From Embiotoca jacksoni (Eukaryota; Chordata; Actinopteri; Embiotocidae): a DNA stretch of 64,000 nt. The notes beneath the pieces are model-generated. The model saw nothing but the letters and a program-made list of their open reading frames with translations. It was not told where the DNA came from and ran no database searches. The DNA is taken from the NCBI GenBank assembly GCA_022577435.1, contig JAKOON010000090.1, positions 882,577-946,576 of the forward strand. The letters are read 5' to 3'. Below are positions 42,901 to 53,800 of this stretch, in pieces. Position numbers and translations under genes: made by a program. Numbering within the stretch: position 1 is the stretch's first letter; every line of letters starts with the position of its first letter.

Positions 42901-45900
42901 TCAAGACAAAAAGTAAAGGCTTCAAGGGTAAGCATGGCAATTCTCCATGGAGATCCCTTTTTACCAAAGATGACTTCCACTTATGTAGGTGCAATGCAAT
43001 CAATCTAAATTTTTAAATTACAGAAATCTAAAACTGCATTAGCTAAGACAAAAGAGAGGGCAGTTCTGGGAGAGAAAGCCAGAATGAATATTTCATTGGT
43101 GTTTTCAGGGGAATTAACCCTGGAATTGTCATAGAGGCCAACATAAGTCACCATATCCTATGAAATGTTTAGAGCCTTGTATGCGTGTGTGTTTAGTGTG
43201 ATTTTCCACATTACCTCCATTCCATTAAAGGCCTTGCTGAAGGGCAGTGGCAGGTTACGAATTATGGGAAGAGTGTCATACAGCTGTAAAGAGAGATAAA
43301 TCTTGTGTTTTTGGATCCAAACATGCGGATACTGCTTCCCTCAATATAATTACTCCAAAAACAATATTTTATTCAAATGGTGAAAAAGAAAACCATATAA
43401 AGAAACAGCTGGAGATAATTCCTATCAAAGTTCATTTACAGGGCAAAATTGTTCGAGGCAAGGCGAAGAACGTCTGCAGAGTTTCTGGCTCAGATTGTTC
43501 AACTGACAAATACACAGACAGCAAAATATTCACAGCTAATGCAGTTGCACAAGTGTTGAAAAAGCTGAGGTTGCTCTGTTTGTCACTTTGGTCTAGGAGC
43601 GTCAAGACATTTTGTGAAGACATTCATGATATGCACACAATGAATCTGACTGACTTTGCTGATCTACCTACTTTTCATCACACAGCCTGAGCTGTACTTT
43701 TTGTATAGGACTACTTATCAAAAATTAGCATGCTAAACTAACATGGTGGATATGATGTTGTACCTGCAGAACCTCTGCATGTTGGTATTGTTGTTGCAAA
43801 CATGTCAGCATCTGTCTTAAACCAGCCTCAGAACTGCTAGCATGGCTATAGACTTTTAGCCTTGAGGACATGTCTGAGTCAGATTTTCTACAGAAGAAAC
43901 ATGCTTTAACTCACCATAGCCCACGGTCCATTGGCTATCTTCAAAATCTCAGTGATGCAATCAACAACCACTGTCATGAACTCTTCGTCATACTCGAAGC
44001 GTGTACCAAACAGAACCTGGCAGATGATGTTGAACGCTGCTTTATGAAATATAACTCCAGGACTCAGGGTTTTGCCTGTAAAAGACATTAATAAAATACA
44101 GTGTGACACAGTGTTGTACAGAAACGATAGCACAACGCAAAATTGAGTTGTATGGACCCACAGTTGACGTACCAATGCTGTTTTCCAGTGTTTCAATGGT
44201 GTACTGAATCTCTCCATGAATTCTGTCCTCCATTGAATTCTTCCCCAGACCAAAGTTCCTCAGGGTCATCAGAGCAAAGCGACGATGCTCCCTCCAGATG
44301 GAGCCATAATCTACCGTAATTACGCCTACGAAAGGTGTAGAAACACAAACAGTTTAGGAATTAACTCATGTAACTCATCACTACTCTGTACCAGAGCTCA
44401 TCAACCTTTCTCGACTGTTTTATTACTGTTTTTGATTTGTTTGTTTTCCTGTTTGTCAGCAAGATTAGGGAAAAAGTACCTGCCAAATTTTTATGAAACT
44501 TGATGGTAGGGTGTAGCTTCGGCCAACAAAGAAACCATTAAAGTTTGGAGTAGATCCAAATCATGGGGCAGATTAACGAATACCTTTATATATAGATAGG
44601 GCATTTGGCTTTGCCTTGTTCCCTTTAAGGTTTGCTCAGCCTCTCCAAAGGCCGGACAAATTAGTGATCAGTCAGGGTGGCTAACTGACGCCAGTGGCTC
44701 CAACAATGGTGACAGTGGTAAGGTTTTGGTGCGCAACATACAGTGTATGGTGGTAAATGCGAATTTGTGAAAAACTGCTCCAATAATTTCTTAATTCAAT
44801 TTAAGTCTATGCCTAGTAGGATGCTATGACTGGAAACAATACACAATGGAGAATGGCCAGACCTAAATATTCACACAGTGAATTTGGGTCCAGTAATACC
44901 AGACTAGATTTTGTGACGCCTTAATGTTACATTTTGTGTATTCTTAGTTCTGGGGTGCCAGCTAGGGAGAACCAACACAAAGGAGGTATGAACAATAACC
45001 CACATTACTCTCACACAACCTAAAAAGACCTTTCAACAGAAAAGTACCAACAACAAAAATAGACATCTTTAAATCCTTAGCAATGACAACACACCACAGG
45101 AGATGCCCCGTTCTTGCCAATGAGTCTCTTTTATTTTCCTAAGAGAAGAGACGAAAAAATATTAGTTCCATGAGAAAAAAATAAAAAGGAGAAACACCAA
45201 CAAAAAGAGTCCACTTCAAGATATGTCCAAGAAAAAACCAAATATGGCAAAAACACATATAATCCACTCCAAAAAGGGAAATAATGTTCGCACAAGTCAA
45301 TCTGTCAGTTAGCCAGTCAGTCAGTCAGTCAGTCAGTTCTATAGGTCCGTTACAATTTGGCCTACTAAATGTTAATCCTGTGCATCCTGTTTGATGTCCC
45401 TATAAGTGTATTGTATCAGTTCCTCTAACAATAACCCCAACCCATGAAATAAATTCAAAACAATGTATAAAAAGTTATAAAAACTAATGCCTAACACCCA
45501 AAAATGTCAATTAGCCAATAAATGATGATGCTCCTTTGCATAACCAGGAAGCCAGTCGGAGCCAGGCTATCCAGTGATTCAAAATAATATAGAAACTGAC
45601 AGCTAACCAGTGCAAGGTTTCTAAAATTGGGGTTATATGTGCTCTATGTCTGTTCTTCGTACTTGGGCTGTTGAACAAGTTGTGAAGACCAAACAAGAGG
45701 CCAATATAAGTCAATAGTCAAGCATAGAGGTCATAGAAATATGGATTGGTTTTTCTGTGTCACCCTGAGAGAGAAATGTTCTCACCTTAGAAATAATTAA
45801 TTTGACTAATTCTAATAATTTAAGCCTTTGGTGGCATTTCTAATATGCTTCAAAGCTAAGGTCAGAATTCAAATGCATTATGGCCAAACTTGTGCTAAGG

Positions 45901-47201
45901 TAATACTGGGTACTGTCTGATTCCTGAATCCAGTCAATGCAGAAAGAGACACAGACCTATCAATGGCACATGTACTGAGACTGTTTCATTATTCATCCAA
46001 AAACATTAAATATTTACTCTACCTTTCCTTTGGGTGACATCATTAATAAACAGGTCATGCGGTCGTCCGGCAAAATCTGTCGCCTTGATCACCATCGCCT
46101 CCTTCATGGCCTTCACCCCATTGATGACGACAGCTGGTTTTTTGCCAAAGAAAAGACTGTAGACATTCCCATAAGTCTTCCTCAGCTAGAAGGGAACAAG
46201 TTTGACACAAATGTATGTTTACTTTAATTTTTAAAAGGGTTAGAAATATTTGCCAACTTAGTTCAGTTGAGTGTTTATTATTCTGCCAGGTGACAATGAC
46301 AAAAGCAGACACATCAGAGCACAATTACTGCTGACTGTAGAGTCAAATTTACAAGGTGCACTCTACCTCAAGTAAAGCTTCGCCCTCGTCCGTCCCTTGT
46401 TTTATGACTAGTTTTGATTTTTGTTTACCTACTTGTTATAGGGAGGCTGTTGCTCAGAGGCTCAGATGGTAGACTGGGTTGCGCACTAATCGGAAGGTGG
46501 CTTAACAAAAGACTGACTACATTTACATTCGCAAAAAAGAGATATTGCTGTTAAATATCTTTTCCTCCTCTCCATGCATTGATCACCTAAAAGGTAACAC
46601 CTTTCACCTATATAATGTTGAGCTCTCAGCAAAAATCTCATCAAAAATATTGTCATATCAAGTCAGTTTATCAAGTATATATTTTTTTTATTTTATTTTT
46701 ATTTTATAGTACTCTATTAATCCCCGAGGGGAAATTTCTCCGCTACAGCAGGGGGGCTCTCAGGGGGGGAGCTGCTGCAACAGGCTGCCACTAGCATGGC
46801 GCCAGGTAACCTGACCTAAGGTGCATGTTTGGATGTGTGACCTGCAACACTGGTTGGGTACACTCCAAGTGTGCAGGGACACAAACAACAACTTTTTATG
46901 CAATCCCATAAAGAGAGTAGAAGTAGCGTTGGTGTGGAGTAACCCATCCCTGCATGAAGTATAAAGCACAAAAGAACTTTAAATAAAACAATATAAATCA
47001 TTTAAAGAGCAACAACATTTATTGCAGCATTTCTCTCACCCTTTCTAAATCCATCAAGGGATCCTTTAGGTCCAGGTGCAAAATGGTCCCCAATACAGGC
47101 AGGACAGCAGGTCCTGGTGGAAAATTCTTGGTCCTCCGGGGTTTGACTTGAAGGATGAAAATGAAAATGCAGACCCACAGCAGGACAAGTGATAGAAACA
47201 T
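39938..47201 (-). CDS. Cytochrome P450 family 2 (CYP2X-like), gene A, complete
   Basis: ER-anchored haem mono-oxygenase that oxidises small lipophilic substrates with electrons from P450 reductase. Exons: 47040-47201, 46023-46185, 44173-44325, 43915-44075, 43215-43283, 42706-42810, 41857-41995, 40866-40951, 40461-40562, 40222-40363, 39938-40125. They join in frame to 489 residues, the usual CYP2 length. Visible landmarks: N-terminal membrane anchor (residues 1-18), proline hinge FPPGPAVLPVLG (27-38), C-helix WREHR (119-123), I-helix AGTDTTS (294-300), K-helix EVQR (351-354), and haem-binding FSAGPRMCLGEG with Cys432. The start is the only Met before the anchor. Canonical exons 5 and 7 are each split by an extra phase-0 intron. 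The next exon-1 relic lies 2.2 kb upstream and hsf4 lies 4.6 kb downstream in the same orientation. The subfamily assignment to CYP2X rests on remembered motif similarity and is not certain. Confidence 0.92.
42046..42607. mobile_element. MITE-like element in a gene A intron
   Basis: AT-rich 562-bp element with imperfect inverted ends: TGATCCCTCTAGGA at the left, and CAGTCCCTCCAGGAGG read inward from the right. ATAATT is repeated directly on both sides (42040-42045, 42608-42613) as a candidate target-site duplication. The interior is non-coding with recurring TTGCAATTTTTT motifs. It lies between the exons at 42706 and 41995. Confidence 0.55.
44937..45354 (-). mobile_element. LTR-like repeat in intron 2 of gene A
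   Basis: On the minus strand it begins TGTAACGGACC and ends AAGAATACA, with an internal AATAAAAG polyadenylation-like signal and a (GTCA)n tract. Near-matching CAAAT and CAAAA flank it. A longer relative (about 804 bp) sits at 61394-62197 in a different intron of gene C, which shows that the family is mobile. I call it a probable solo LTR; no coding remains. Confidence 0.45.
46676..46800 (-). mobile_element. LINE 3' tail fragment in intron 1 of gene A
   Basis: Plus-strand CTATTAATCCCCGAGGGGAA followed by TTTCTCCGCTACAGCAG is the reverse complement of the 3' end of the LINE at 48.06-49.07 kb (GCTGCTGTAGCGAAAA, GGGGATTAATAAAGT). Only the tail remains. The duplicated partner is near 57650-57745. 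Confidence 0.65.
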
Positions 47202-48059
47202 GGTGGGACAGCTCAGACTGAAGTGAAGAGGTTAGCTGCTCGATTTTGGGATTAAAGGTTAGCTCAGCTCTTAGCCCTGCCTCCTCTGGCTGTGTACTTT
47301 GTTTCTGTGTATTAAAGGTTTGTGGATGGGCAGATACAAGTCTAGCACTAAGACCCAGGCAGGAAGGGAGGAGAGAGGCTATGAAGTGAGGCTTGGTGGT
47401 GATTTTTGTAGGCTCCCTTTGTTTTAAAAGATTTGTTGTAAAACATGGTTTTAGTAGTGAACCGATATAAAGATGAACTGTGTCTTTTAGCTTTTAAAAC
47501 AAAATAAAAGATCTGTTAATCAATTGTTCTTTTTAAGATATTAACTTGGCCTTTTTTTTTCTTTTTTTTTCATATAAATAGTCTTCAGGCACCTGCATGT
47601 TTCCAACTGAGGGGAAGGGCTTTGTTTCCACTCTGCATATAGTTTGTAAAATGTGTTTGTAAAGTTTCTTTTGTATATTAATTTGTTTGTTTGTTTCCTT
47701 AGTTCTTTTACCGGCTACTTCTAAGAGAAGCCAGCGACTGTTCTTTTTCCACCATTTGTTAGGTTTCAGTTTGTTTTAATACAAAATTGTTTGGACTGTT
47801 TTTCTGTTTCATTTCCTTCCAGTGTGACTGCAGTTGGGCTGCCAGGGAGAAAAAAATGGTGGCAGTCTTTATGCATGTTTTGTTTGAGGTTCTTTAAGTT
47901 TCAGCATATTGTAGTGCTGGTAAATAGTTTGCAGTGGTGTTTATTTGTTGTACATCTTACTTTCCACCAGCCTTCCTGACTACAGTTTGGACCCACATTC
48001 TTTATTTCTTTGGTTGTTAATTTTTGGTTGATTTGATTTTTGTATTAAAATGTTCTGTC

Positions 48060-49070
48060 CCCCTTCCTGTTCACCTTATACACCACTGACTTCCAGTACA
48101 ACTCAGAGTCCTGCCATCTGCACAAGTTCTCTGATGACTCTGCAGTGGTAGGATGTTTCAAGGATGGACGGGAGGATGAGTACAGGGCAGTAGTGGAGGA
48201 CTTTGTGGAGTGGGCGGGAAGGAATCACCTGCTCCTGAATGTGGCCAAGACCAGAGAGATGGTGGTCGACTTCAGGAGGAAGATGACGGCTCCACAACCG
48301 CTGAGAGGTCTGGGAGAGGATGTGGACATGGTTGAGGAGTACAAGTACCTGGGTGTGTCTATCGACAACAGACTGAACTGGAAGACCAACATCAACGCTG
48401 TCTACAAGAAGGGGATGAGTTGACTCTTTTTCTTGAGGAAACTTCGATCCTTCAATGTATGCAGCAAGATGTTGGAGATGTTCTACCATCTGTTGTGGCC
48501 AGTGCATTGTACTTCGCTGTGGTCTGCTGGGGGGGCAGCATTGGAGCCGGTGACACCAACAGACTTAACAAACTGGTTAAGAAGGCCGGCTCCATCATCG
48601 GCTACAATCTGGATAGTCTGGAAAAGGTGGTGGAGAGGAGGACGCTGAACAAACTATTATCCACATTGGATAATCCTGACCACCCTCTCCACCACCTGCT
48701 GCAGGGACAGCGGAGCACTTTCTCCAAAAGACTCCTCCAGCTCCGCTGTCACAAGGACAGATACAGGAGATCATTCCTGCCAACCGCAATTAGACTGTAC
48801 AATAACTCACCTCTGGCAAAATCCATCACATAACAATAACACTGTTGACTGTGTTTCTTGGTTGTTTGTATATAATATATATAGATATATACTGTACTGT
48901 ATATACTGTATATACTGTGCATTTTATATTTTATATTTATATTTTATAGTTTTTACTGCTATTTTACTGCTATTTTATTGTTCTATTACTATCTATTGCT
49001 TCTGTTTGCTGCTGTAGCGAAAAAAAATTCCCCTCGGGGATTAATAAAGTAACTACCTAACCTAACCTAA
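48060..49070 (+). mobile_element. LINE 3' half, reverse transcriptase end
   Basis: Plus-strand reading gives FSDDSAVVG (reverse-transcriptase catalytic region), NHLLLNVAKTREMVVDFRRK, EEYKYLGVSIDNRLNWKTN and, after a stop and frame changes, YFAVVCWGGSIGAGDTNRL and DRYRRSFLPTAIRLYNNSPL. The 3' end is GGGGATTAATAAAGTAAC with a short CTAAC repeat. It is 5'-truncated and inactive. It occupies the space where exons 2-9 of unit X should be. The fragment at 58249-58870 comes from an upstream part of the same kind of LINE. Confidence 0.8.
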
Positions 49071-49406
49071 AAACCTACATTTGAAAAAAATCAACTGTAC
49101 TATCCCTTTTAACACACACATTGCTCTCCATGCATTAATCACCACGAAGCTAACCCCTTTTACCTGACATAGTGTTGACCTCTCAGAAAAAATATCACCA
49201 CAAATATTGGCTTTTCACTTTCCCTATCTCTGACCTGCAATGCTGATTGGATACACTCCAAGTGTACAGACAGTCAACTCTCTACAAACTTGTTATGCAA
49301 TCACAAAGAGCAGAAGCTGCATGGTTGCACAGTAACCCATGCCTACATAAGCATGAAACACAAGTCATTCAAAGAGCGAAGTCTTTCAATGCACTATTTT
49401 TCTTAC

Positions 49407-49568
49407 CCTCTCAAAGTCCTTTGAGAGATCCTTTAAGTTCAGGTGTAAAATGTTCCCCAGTACGGGCATGACAGGAGGTCTAGGTGGAAAGTTCTTGGGC
49501 CTCGAGGTTTTGAGTTTAAGGATAATGAGGAAAACGAAGAGCAATAGCAAGACAAGTGATAGAAACAT
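49407..49568 (-). pseudogene. Relic first exon of a fourth CYP2 P450 (unit X)
   Basis: Open 54-codon exon starting MFLSLVLLLL, with a membrane anchor and a proline hinge, ending at a good donor after DFER as in genes A and B. The hinge reads PPRPPVMPVLG, so the conserved Gly of PPGP is replaced by Arg. Sequence from about 49100 to 49406 resembles intron 1 of gene A, but no exons 2-9 follow: the next 1 kb is a LINE fragment and gene A's 5' flank starts at 47.2 kb. The expected upstream sequence is not adjacent; its continuation lies at 58896-59000, beyond the inserted block B. It is therefore broken on both sides and is almost certainly not expressed as a P450. It could still serve as an alternative first exon, but nothing shows that. 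Confidence 0.8.
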
Positions 49569-49801
49569 GATAGGATAGATTGGACTGAACTGAGGAGGCT
49601 AGCTTGACTTGGACTTGGGCATAGACTTGGGCATAGTTTGAAAAAATGAATAGAGCTTTTTCCTCCTCTTTCTTCTTACGTCCCTCCTGATTTCTCTTGT
49701 GACCCTTTGAAAGGGACTCTATGCTGCACCGCAAATAAAACTCTCAGAATAACTACATTCACTACAGCATTGTGCACTGTGTGTTGGAAAGACAGACTCA
49801 C

Positions 49802-49885
49802 GGCGCTCCAGCAGATCAGGTGATTGGTTTCGGGGTCCTCCACCAGCGTCCACAGCTTGGTGAGAAAGGCGGGAACGTTACTGGC
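49802..49885 (-). pseudogene. Truncated copy of hsf4 exon 1
   Basis: This 84-bp stretch matches hsf4 exon 1 (35248-35331) and encodes its last 28 residues, ASNVPAF through ICWSA, followed by the same GTGAGT donor. Intron sequence is copied with it, so the whole match is about 49613-49885 against 35071-35331. The match stops before the start codon and switches abruptly to an eight-base CTAACCCT filler, then to sequence matching 36893 onward. It lacks an ATG and has no other hsf4 exon beside it, so it is a dead fragment carried along with the P450 duplication. Confidence 0.88.
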
Positions 49886-50018
49886 CTAACCCTATTAATT
49901 TTTATGTCATGACCTATCTGGCAGTTCTTCTGAGGAGCAAAGAAGACCTCCATCCGTCCATCATTCATCAGACCGTCCATCCGTCACTCATCCGTCCGTC
50001 CGTTCGTCCGTCCATCCA

Positions 50019-50413
50019 GCAGTCATCCAGCATGGCTTTCCAGCAGTCCTCCAGCAGTTCTCGCCCCAGCCGGGCTCTCCCCAGCCTGGCTTCCCCAGCA
50101 GTCCTTGTCTCACCCATCCTCATCTTTCCATTCTCCCCTGCACACTCCTTCTTTTCTCTCAGGGCAGCTTTTATACAGTTGACAAACAGTGGACAAACAG
50201 TTGACAGTCACCCCCATTCCCTTTGTATCTGCTTTTGTGTGGTAATACAGCGTTGGTTGTAGGTCACAAGATAAGGACACCGGGGAGTTGTCAATTAGAT
50301 GCGGAAAGAATCACTTGCAAATAAGACAGACAACAAAGGAAACTTTTCGGACAGGAGACTTTCCGAAGCCACAATGCAAACAAGAGGAAGAGACAAATCC
50401 TTTTTCCCCATCA
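50019..50413 (-). mobile_element. Solo LTR in block B
   Basis: A single LTR matches the LTR pair at 37057-37443 and 38.95-39.478 kb. Its left flank (49894-50018, tandem CCATCCGTCC-like sequence) matches the outside of the gene A element's 3' LTR. Its right part, including a duplicated GACAAACAGT stretch near 50180, and its right flank match the 5' LTR side. That mosaic is what recombination between the two LTRs of one element leaves behind. Confidence 0.65.
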
Positions 50414-50751
50414 ATCATCCATCAGACCATCCATCCATCCATCATTCATCAGACCATCCATGCATCCATCCATCCATGCATCTGTCCGTCAGTCCATTCA
50501 TTCCTCCACCTTCTTTTGCTTATTTGCATAATACCCCAGTCCTCCCCCTGTCCAGCAACATCTTCCAACTCCTGCTGGGGGATCCTAAGGCGTTCCCAGG
50601 CCAGATGAGATATATAATCCCTCCAGCATGTTCTGAGTCTACCCCAAGGTGTCGTACCGGTTGGACGTACCAGGAAAACCTCCACTGGAAGGCACCGAAA
50701 AGGCATCAAAATCACATGCCCAAACCATCTCAAGAGGCCCAAATTAAACAA
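50414..50751 (-). mobile_element. RTE-like LINE 3' fragment, block B copy
   Basis: Duplicate of the fragment at 39479-39816 at an offset of 10935. It carries the same C-terminal RDYISHLAWERL reading and ATGG tail, so it arrived by segmental duplication and not by a separate insertion. Confidence 0.8.
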
Positions 50752-50775
50752 ATGATTAGTACACTTGGTAACTTA

Positions 50776-50781
50776 TTTATT
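50776..50781 (-). terminator. Polyadenylation signal of P450 gene B
   Basis: AATAAA on the minus strand, 92 bases after gene B's stop, identical in context to that of gene A. Confidence 0.55.
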
Positions 50782-50872
50782 GAGAGGGAACAGTATGTGA
50801 ACCTATGATGTGACAATACTGGGGTTAAGGTTTGGTTCAGTTTCACATATTAATGCATTCCTGCAAACCACC

Positions 50873-53800
50873 TCACTGTATCAACCTGAGTTCCACCTTC
50901 ATGCGATACGGTTTGGGAGTTGTTGTGATTCCAAAGACTGGAGTGAAGTCTGGCTCTCCTGCATCCTCAGGCCAGATGAACTTAAACTTCCTCAGCAGAG
51001 TCACCATGATGAGGAAGAGCTCCATACGAGCCAGACCCTCGCCGAGACACATCCGAGGACCTGAGACATGGAAACAGACCTTAAAGTCTATGACCAATTG
51101 ACCTCACTTACAGTGTGTGTGCATGCCACTCTGAGTAGGAAACGGTTATAATGCACCTGCAGAGAAAGGCATGAAGGCCTCTGGTTTAACAAACTCTCCC
51201 TGGTCATTGAGGAAGTTTTCAGGGTTGAATTCATGAGGGAATTTCCACTGTCCTTCCTCGTTGTGCAGTGAGGTCAAGTTCTGGATGATCATTGTACCCT
51301 GAAAACAAAAGTAACCAAAATGTCAAAAGCAATAAAAGAGGCATTTCCCTTTGTTGCCTCTGTCACTAAAATATATTTAACCAGTTGCTCCTCACCTTGG
51401 GGATGGAATATCCCATAAGCTCTGTGTCTTTAGTCGTGCAGTGGAAGACACTGAGTGGGACGGTGTTGGCGACCCTCTGCACTTCATGAATCACAGCCTG
51501 GATGAAGACAGATTTAAACATCGTTTCAAGCTTCATCTGACCTGGAGCAGACAGTAAACAATGTAGACCAATAAAGCTGCATCAAAGATAACAGCAAACA
51601 AAATGTTGATGACCAGACAAAAAATAAATGTGACTTGAAGACAGTCGTTACAATGAATTCCCAAGTCCAGATTTACTGGATAAGATCTCTTCCCTTTAGC
51701 CAACTTCGTGTCATGTTCTAACATACATGTCACTCAGATCCAGGGGTACACAATCAATTGAAGTGATTTTTTGAAAACTCTGTCAGATGGTGTACAGTAC
51801 CTGCATGTAGGGCATTTTGTGTCTGTCCTCAAAATTGGCCTGATCCTTCCCTTCCAACACCTGGTTGATCTCCTGCTGACATCGTTCTGACGGGGCGAGA
51901 CAACTTCACACGATGTGTTCACCATTTCACAATACAAGTTAATACAATAATTACAAAACACAATTGAGAGGGGGAAAGGTCATGAAACAACAATGTATTG
52001 AACAAAAAGTAACATCGGTAATAATGCGTTACGGTCAGGTTCCTGGTAAAGTCCTAGTGTGGGATCATGGCTTTGTGGCACATATAAATAAAGTGGAGCC
52101 TTCTTTAACACATGGTGGGGCAAGTGACACTTGAATTGTGTCCCAATTCAGAGGTTGCATCATTTGAAGGTTGCATTTGAAGATAGATTGTGTCACAGGG
52201 GTGCGACAAGTCTGTCCCATTTTGAAAGCCTTCAAATGTGTCCAAGAAATACATTCTTACTTTCGCTGACTTTCCCGGTCTATATTTCAGTCTGGTATCA
52301 TGGGCCCGTCCATGAAAGGAAGGCTTGAGTTTGACACATCTGGTGTCTTCATGTGATGGAAGTAAGGCGACAAAGTACAAAGGCTTTTTAAATCCATGTA
52401 AGGAGGCAGGAGTGGTGGCTCAGTTTGGTTCATTAGACTTTCAACGGGAAAATGGAGTTTGAGTCTGCGAGAGGGCAGAGTTAATCTTTTGCCATGATAC
52501 TTGGTTGATTAGTTACACCTGTGTGTTTCCGACTGTGGCATGTCAAAGTGCCCTCTGGGAAAGAGACTCCAAGGCAACGGTTAAACCTTAGATTAAGGAG
52601 GAGCAACACAGGTTTTATATTGTGCGGGGATCAGGTGTTTCATCTACAAAAATTATGGAGGAGTTATGTAGGGTACCCATAGAGATTTCCTGGGGTGACT
52701 TGTGCTGCAGGAAAATGGGGCTGTCAGACTATGAACAGTGTTCATATTTATACACCTACAGAGTAAAAGACAGAAACTCATGCAGGCATACCTTGTATGT
52801 GTGGGTAGCTCATGAGGTAAAGAAAACCAGTAAGCAGGGTGTTGGAGGTTGTGTCGGTCCCGGCAAAGTGAAGATCTAAAGCGTACATGATGAGTTGCTC
52901 TTCTGAAAATGAAGAACCATCATCGCCTCTCTACACAGAGTGGAGTGATAAAAAATTCAAATCAGGAAGTTGTTATAATTTGATCCCTCTAGGAAATCTT
53001 GCAATTGCAATAATTTCCGCAAATTCAAACAAACTCCGCAATATCTGCAAGAGCTTGCAATTTTTTTTAATTCCCATGATTTTTTCCCCAAAAAACATTG
53101 TCATCAGAATCTGTGCTGAAAGTATTAACAACATAAAGTAAGTCTTTTCAAACAAAACTCACTCTATAAACAACAATAACTCCTCATTTCCAGTCAGAAA
53201 GGCACTGCTCTTGTTTTCATCACTAAATAAAACTTTGTTCACCGGAACAAGAGGAGAAACAGGAAGTGACGGGGTTTGTGGGAAATGTGGTCTTCACATT
53301 AAAATGATCTAATTAAATGTTTATTATCAAAGGAAGTGATTACATATTTATTCCTTTATCAGGTAAGGCATAACAAAATCGCATTTTTCTTTCTAAACTT
53401 GCAATTTTTTCTAATTCTGCCAATTTTCCACAAAAAACTAATATAAAACTTTGTAAATTACGTCGCAATTTTTCAGAAAATCCACCACAAAATCAAACAT
53501 TTTTAATCAAAACAATCACAAAAAAACCTCCTGGAGGGACTGATAATTATTTTAAACACAACCCATACCCATGTACAACATAATGCTAAATCTAAGATAG
53601 TAAGTTGAATCTTTACACACAACTATACACAAACACACACCTTATCCAGTTCATCCAGATAGCAGTCAACAAAGTCTCGTGGCTCTCCAGGGACTCTGGT
53701 CGTCTTGTGTTCAGTCACCAAACGAATCGTTTGTTTCCTACAAATCTAGAAAAACACCGGGCGAGAGAAGTTTATTTGCACAGCACATTTCAACAACAAG

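Larger units (their letters stand above)
36893..47303. repeat. Source copy of the P450 segmental duplication
   Basis: This stretch matches 49894-58248 almost base for base. Offsets run from 10935 near 40 kb to 10946 near 47 kb, drifting by a few bases at short tandem repeats such as (GTCA)n at 45.3 and 56.2 kb. It includes gene A, all its introns, the MITE at 42.0 kb, the LTR-like repeat at 44.9 kb and the LINE tail at 46.7 kb. The main difference is at 37.0-39.5 kb, where this copy keeps a two-LTR element and the other has one LTR. Confidence 0.85.

Noticed and set aside
43247..43690. Plus-strand 147-codon open frame, conserved in both duplicates (43.2 and 54.2 kb)
   Set aside because: It overlaps a P450 exon antisense, and its conservation is explained by the recent duplication; no domain.
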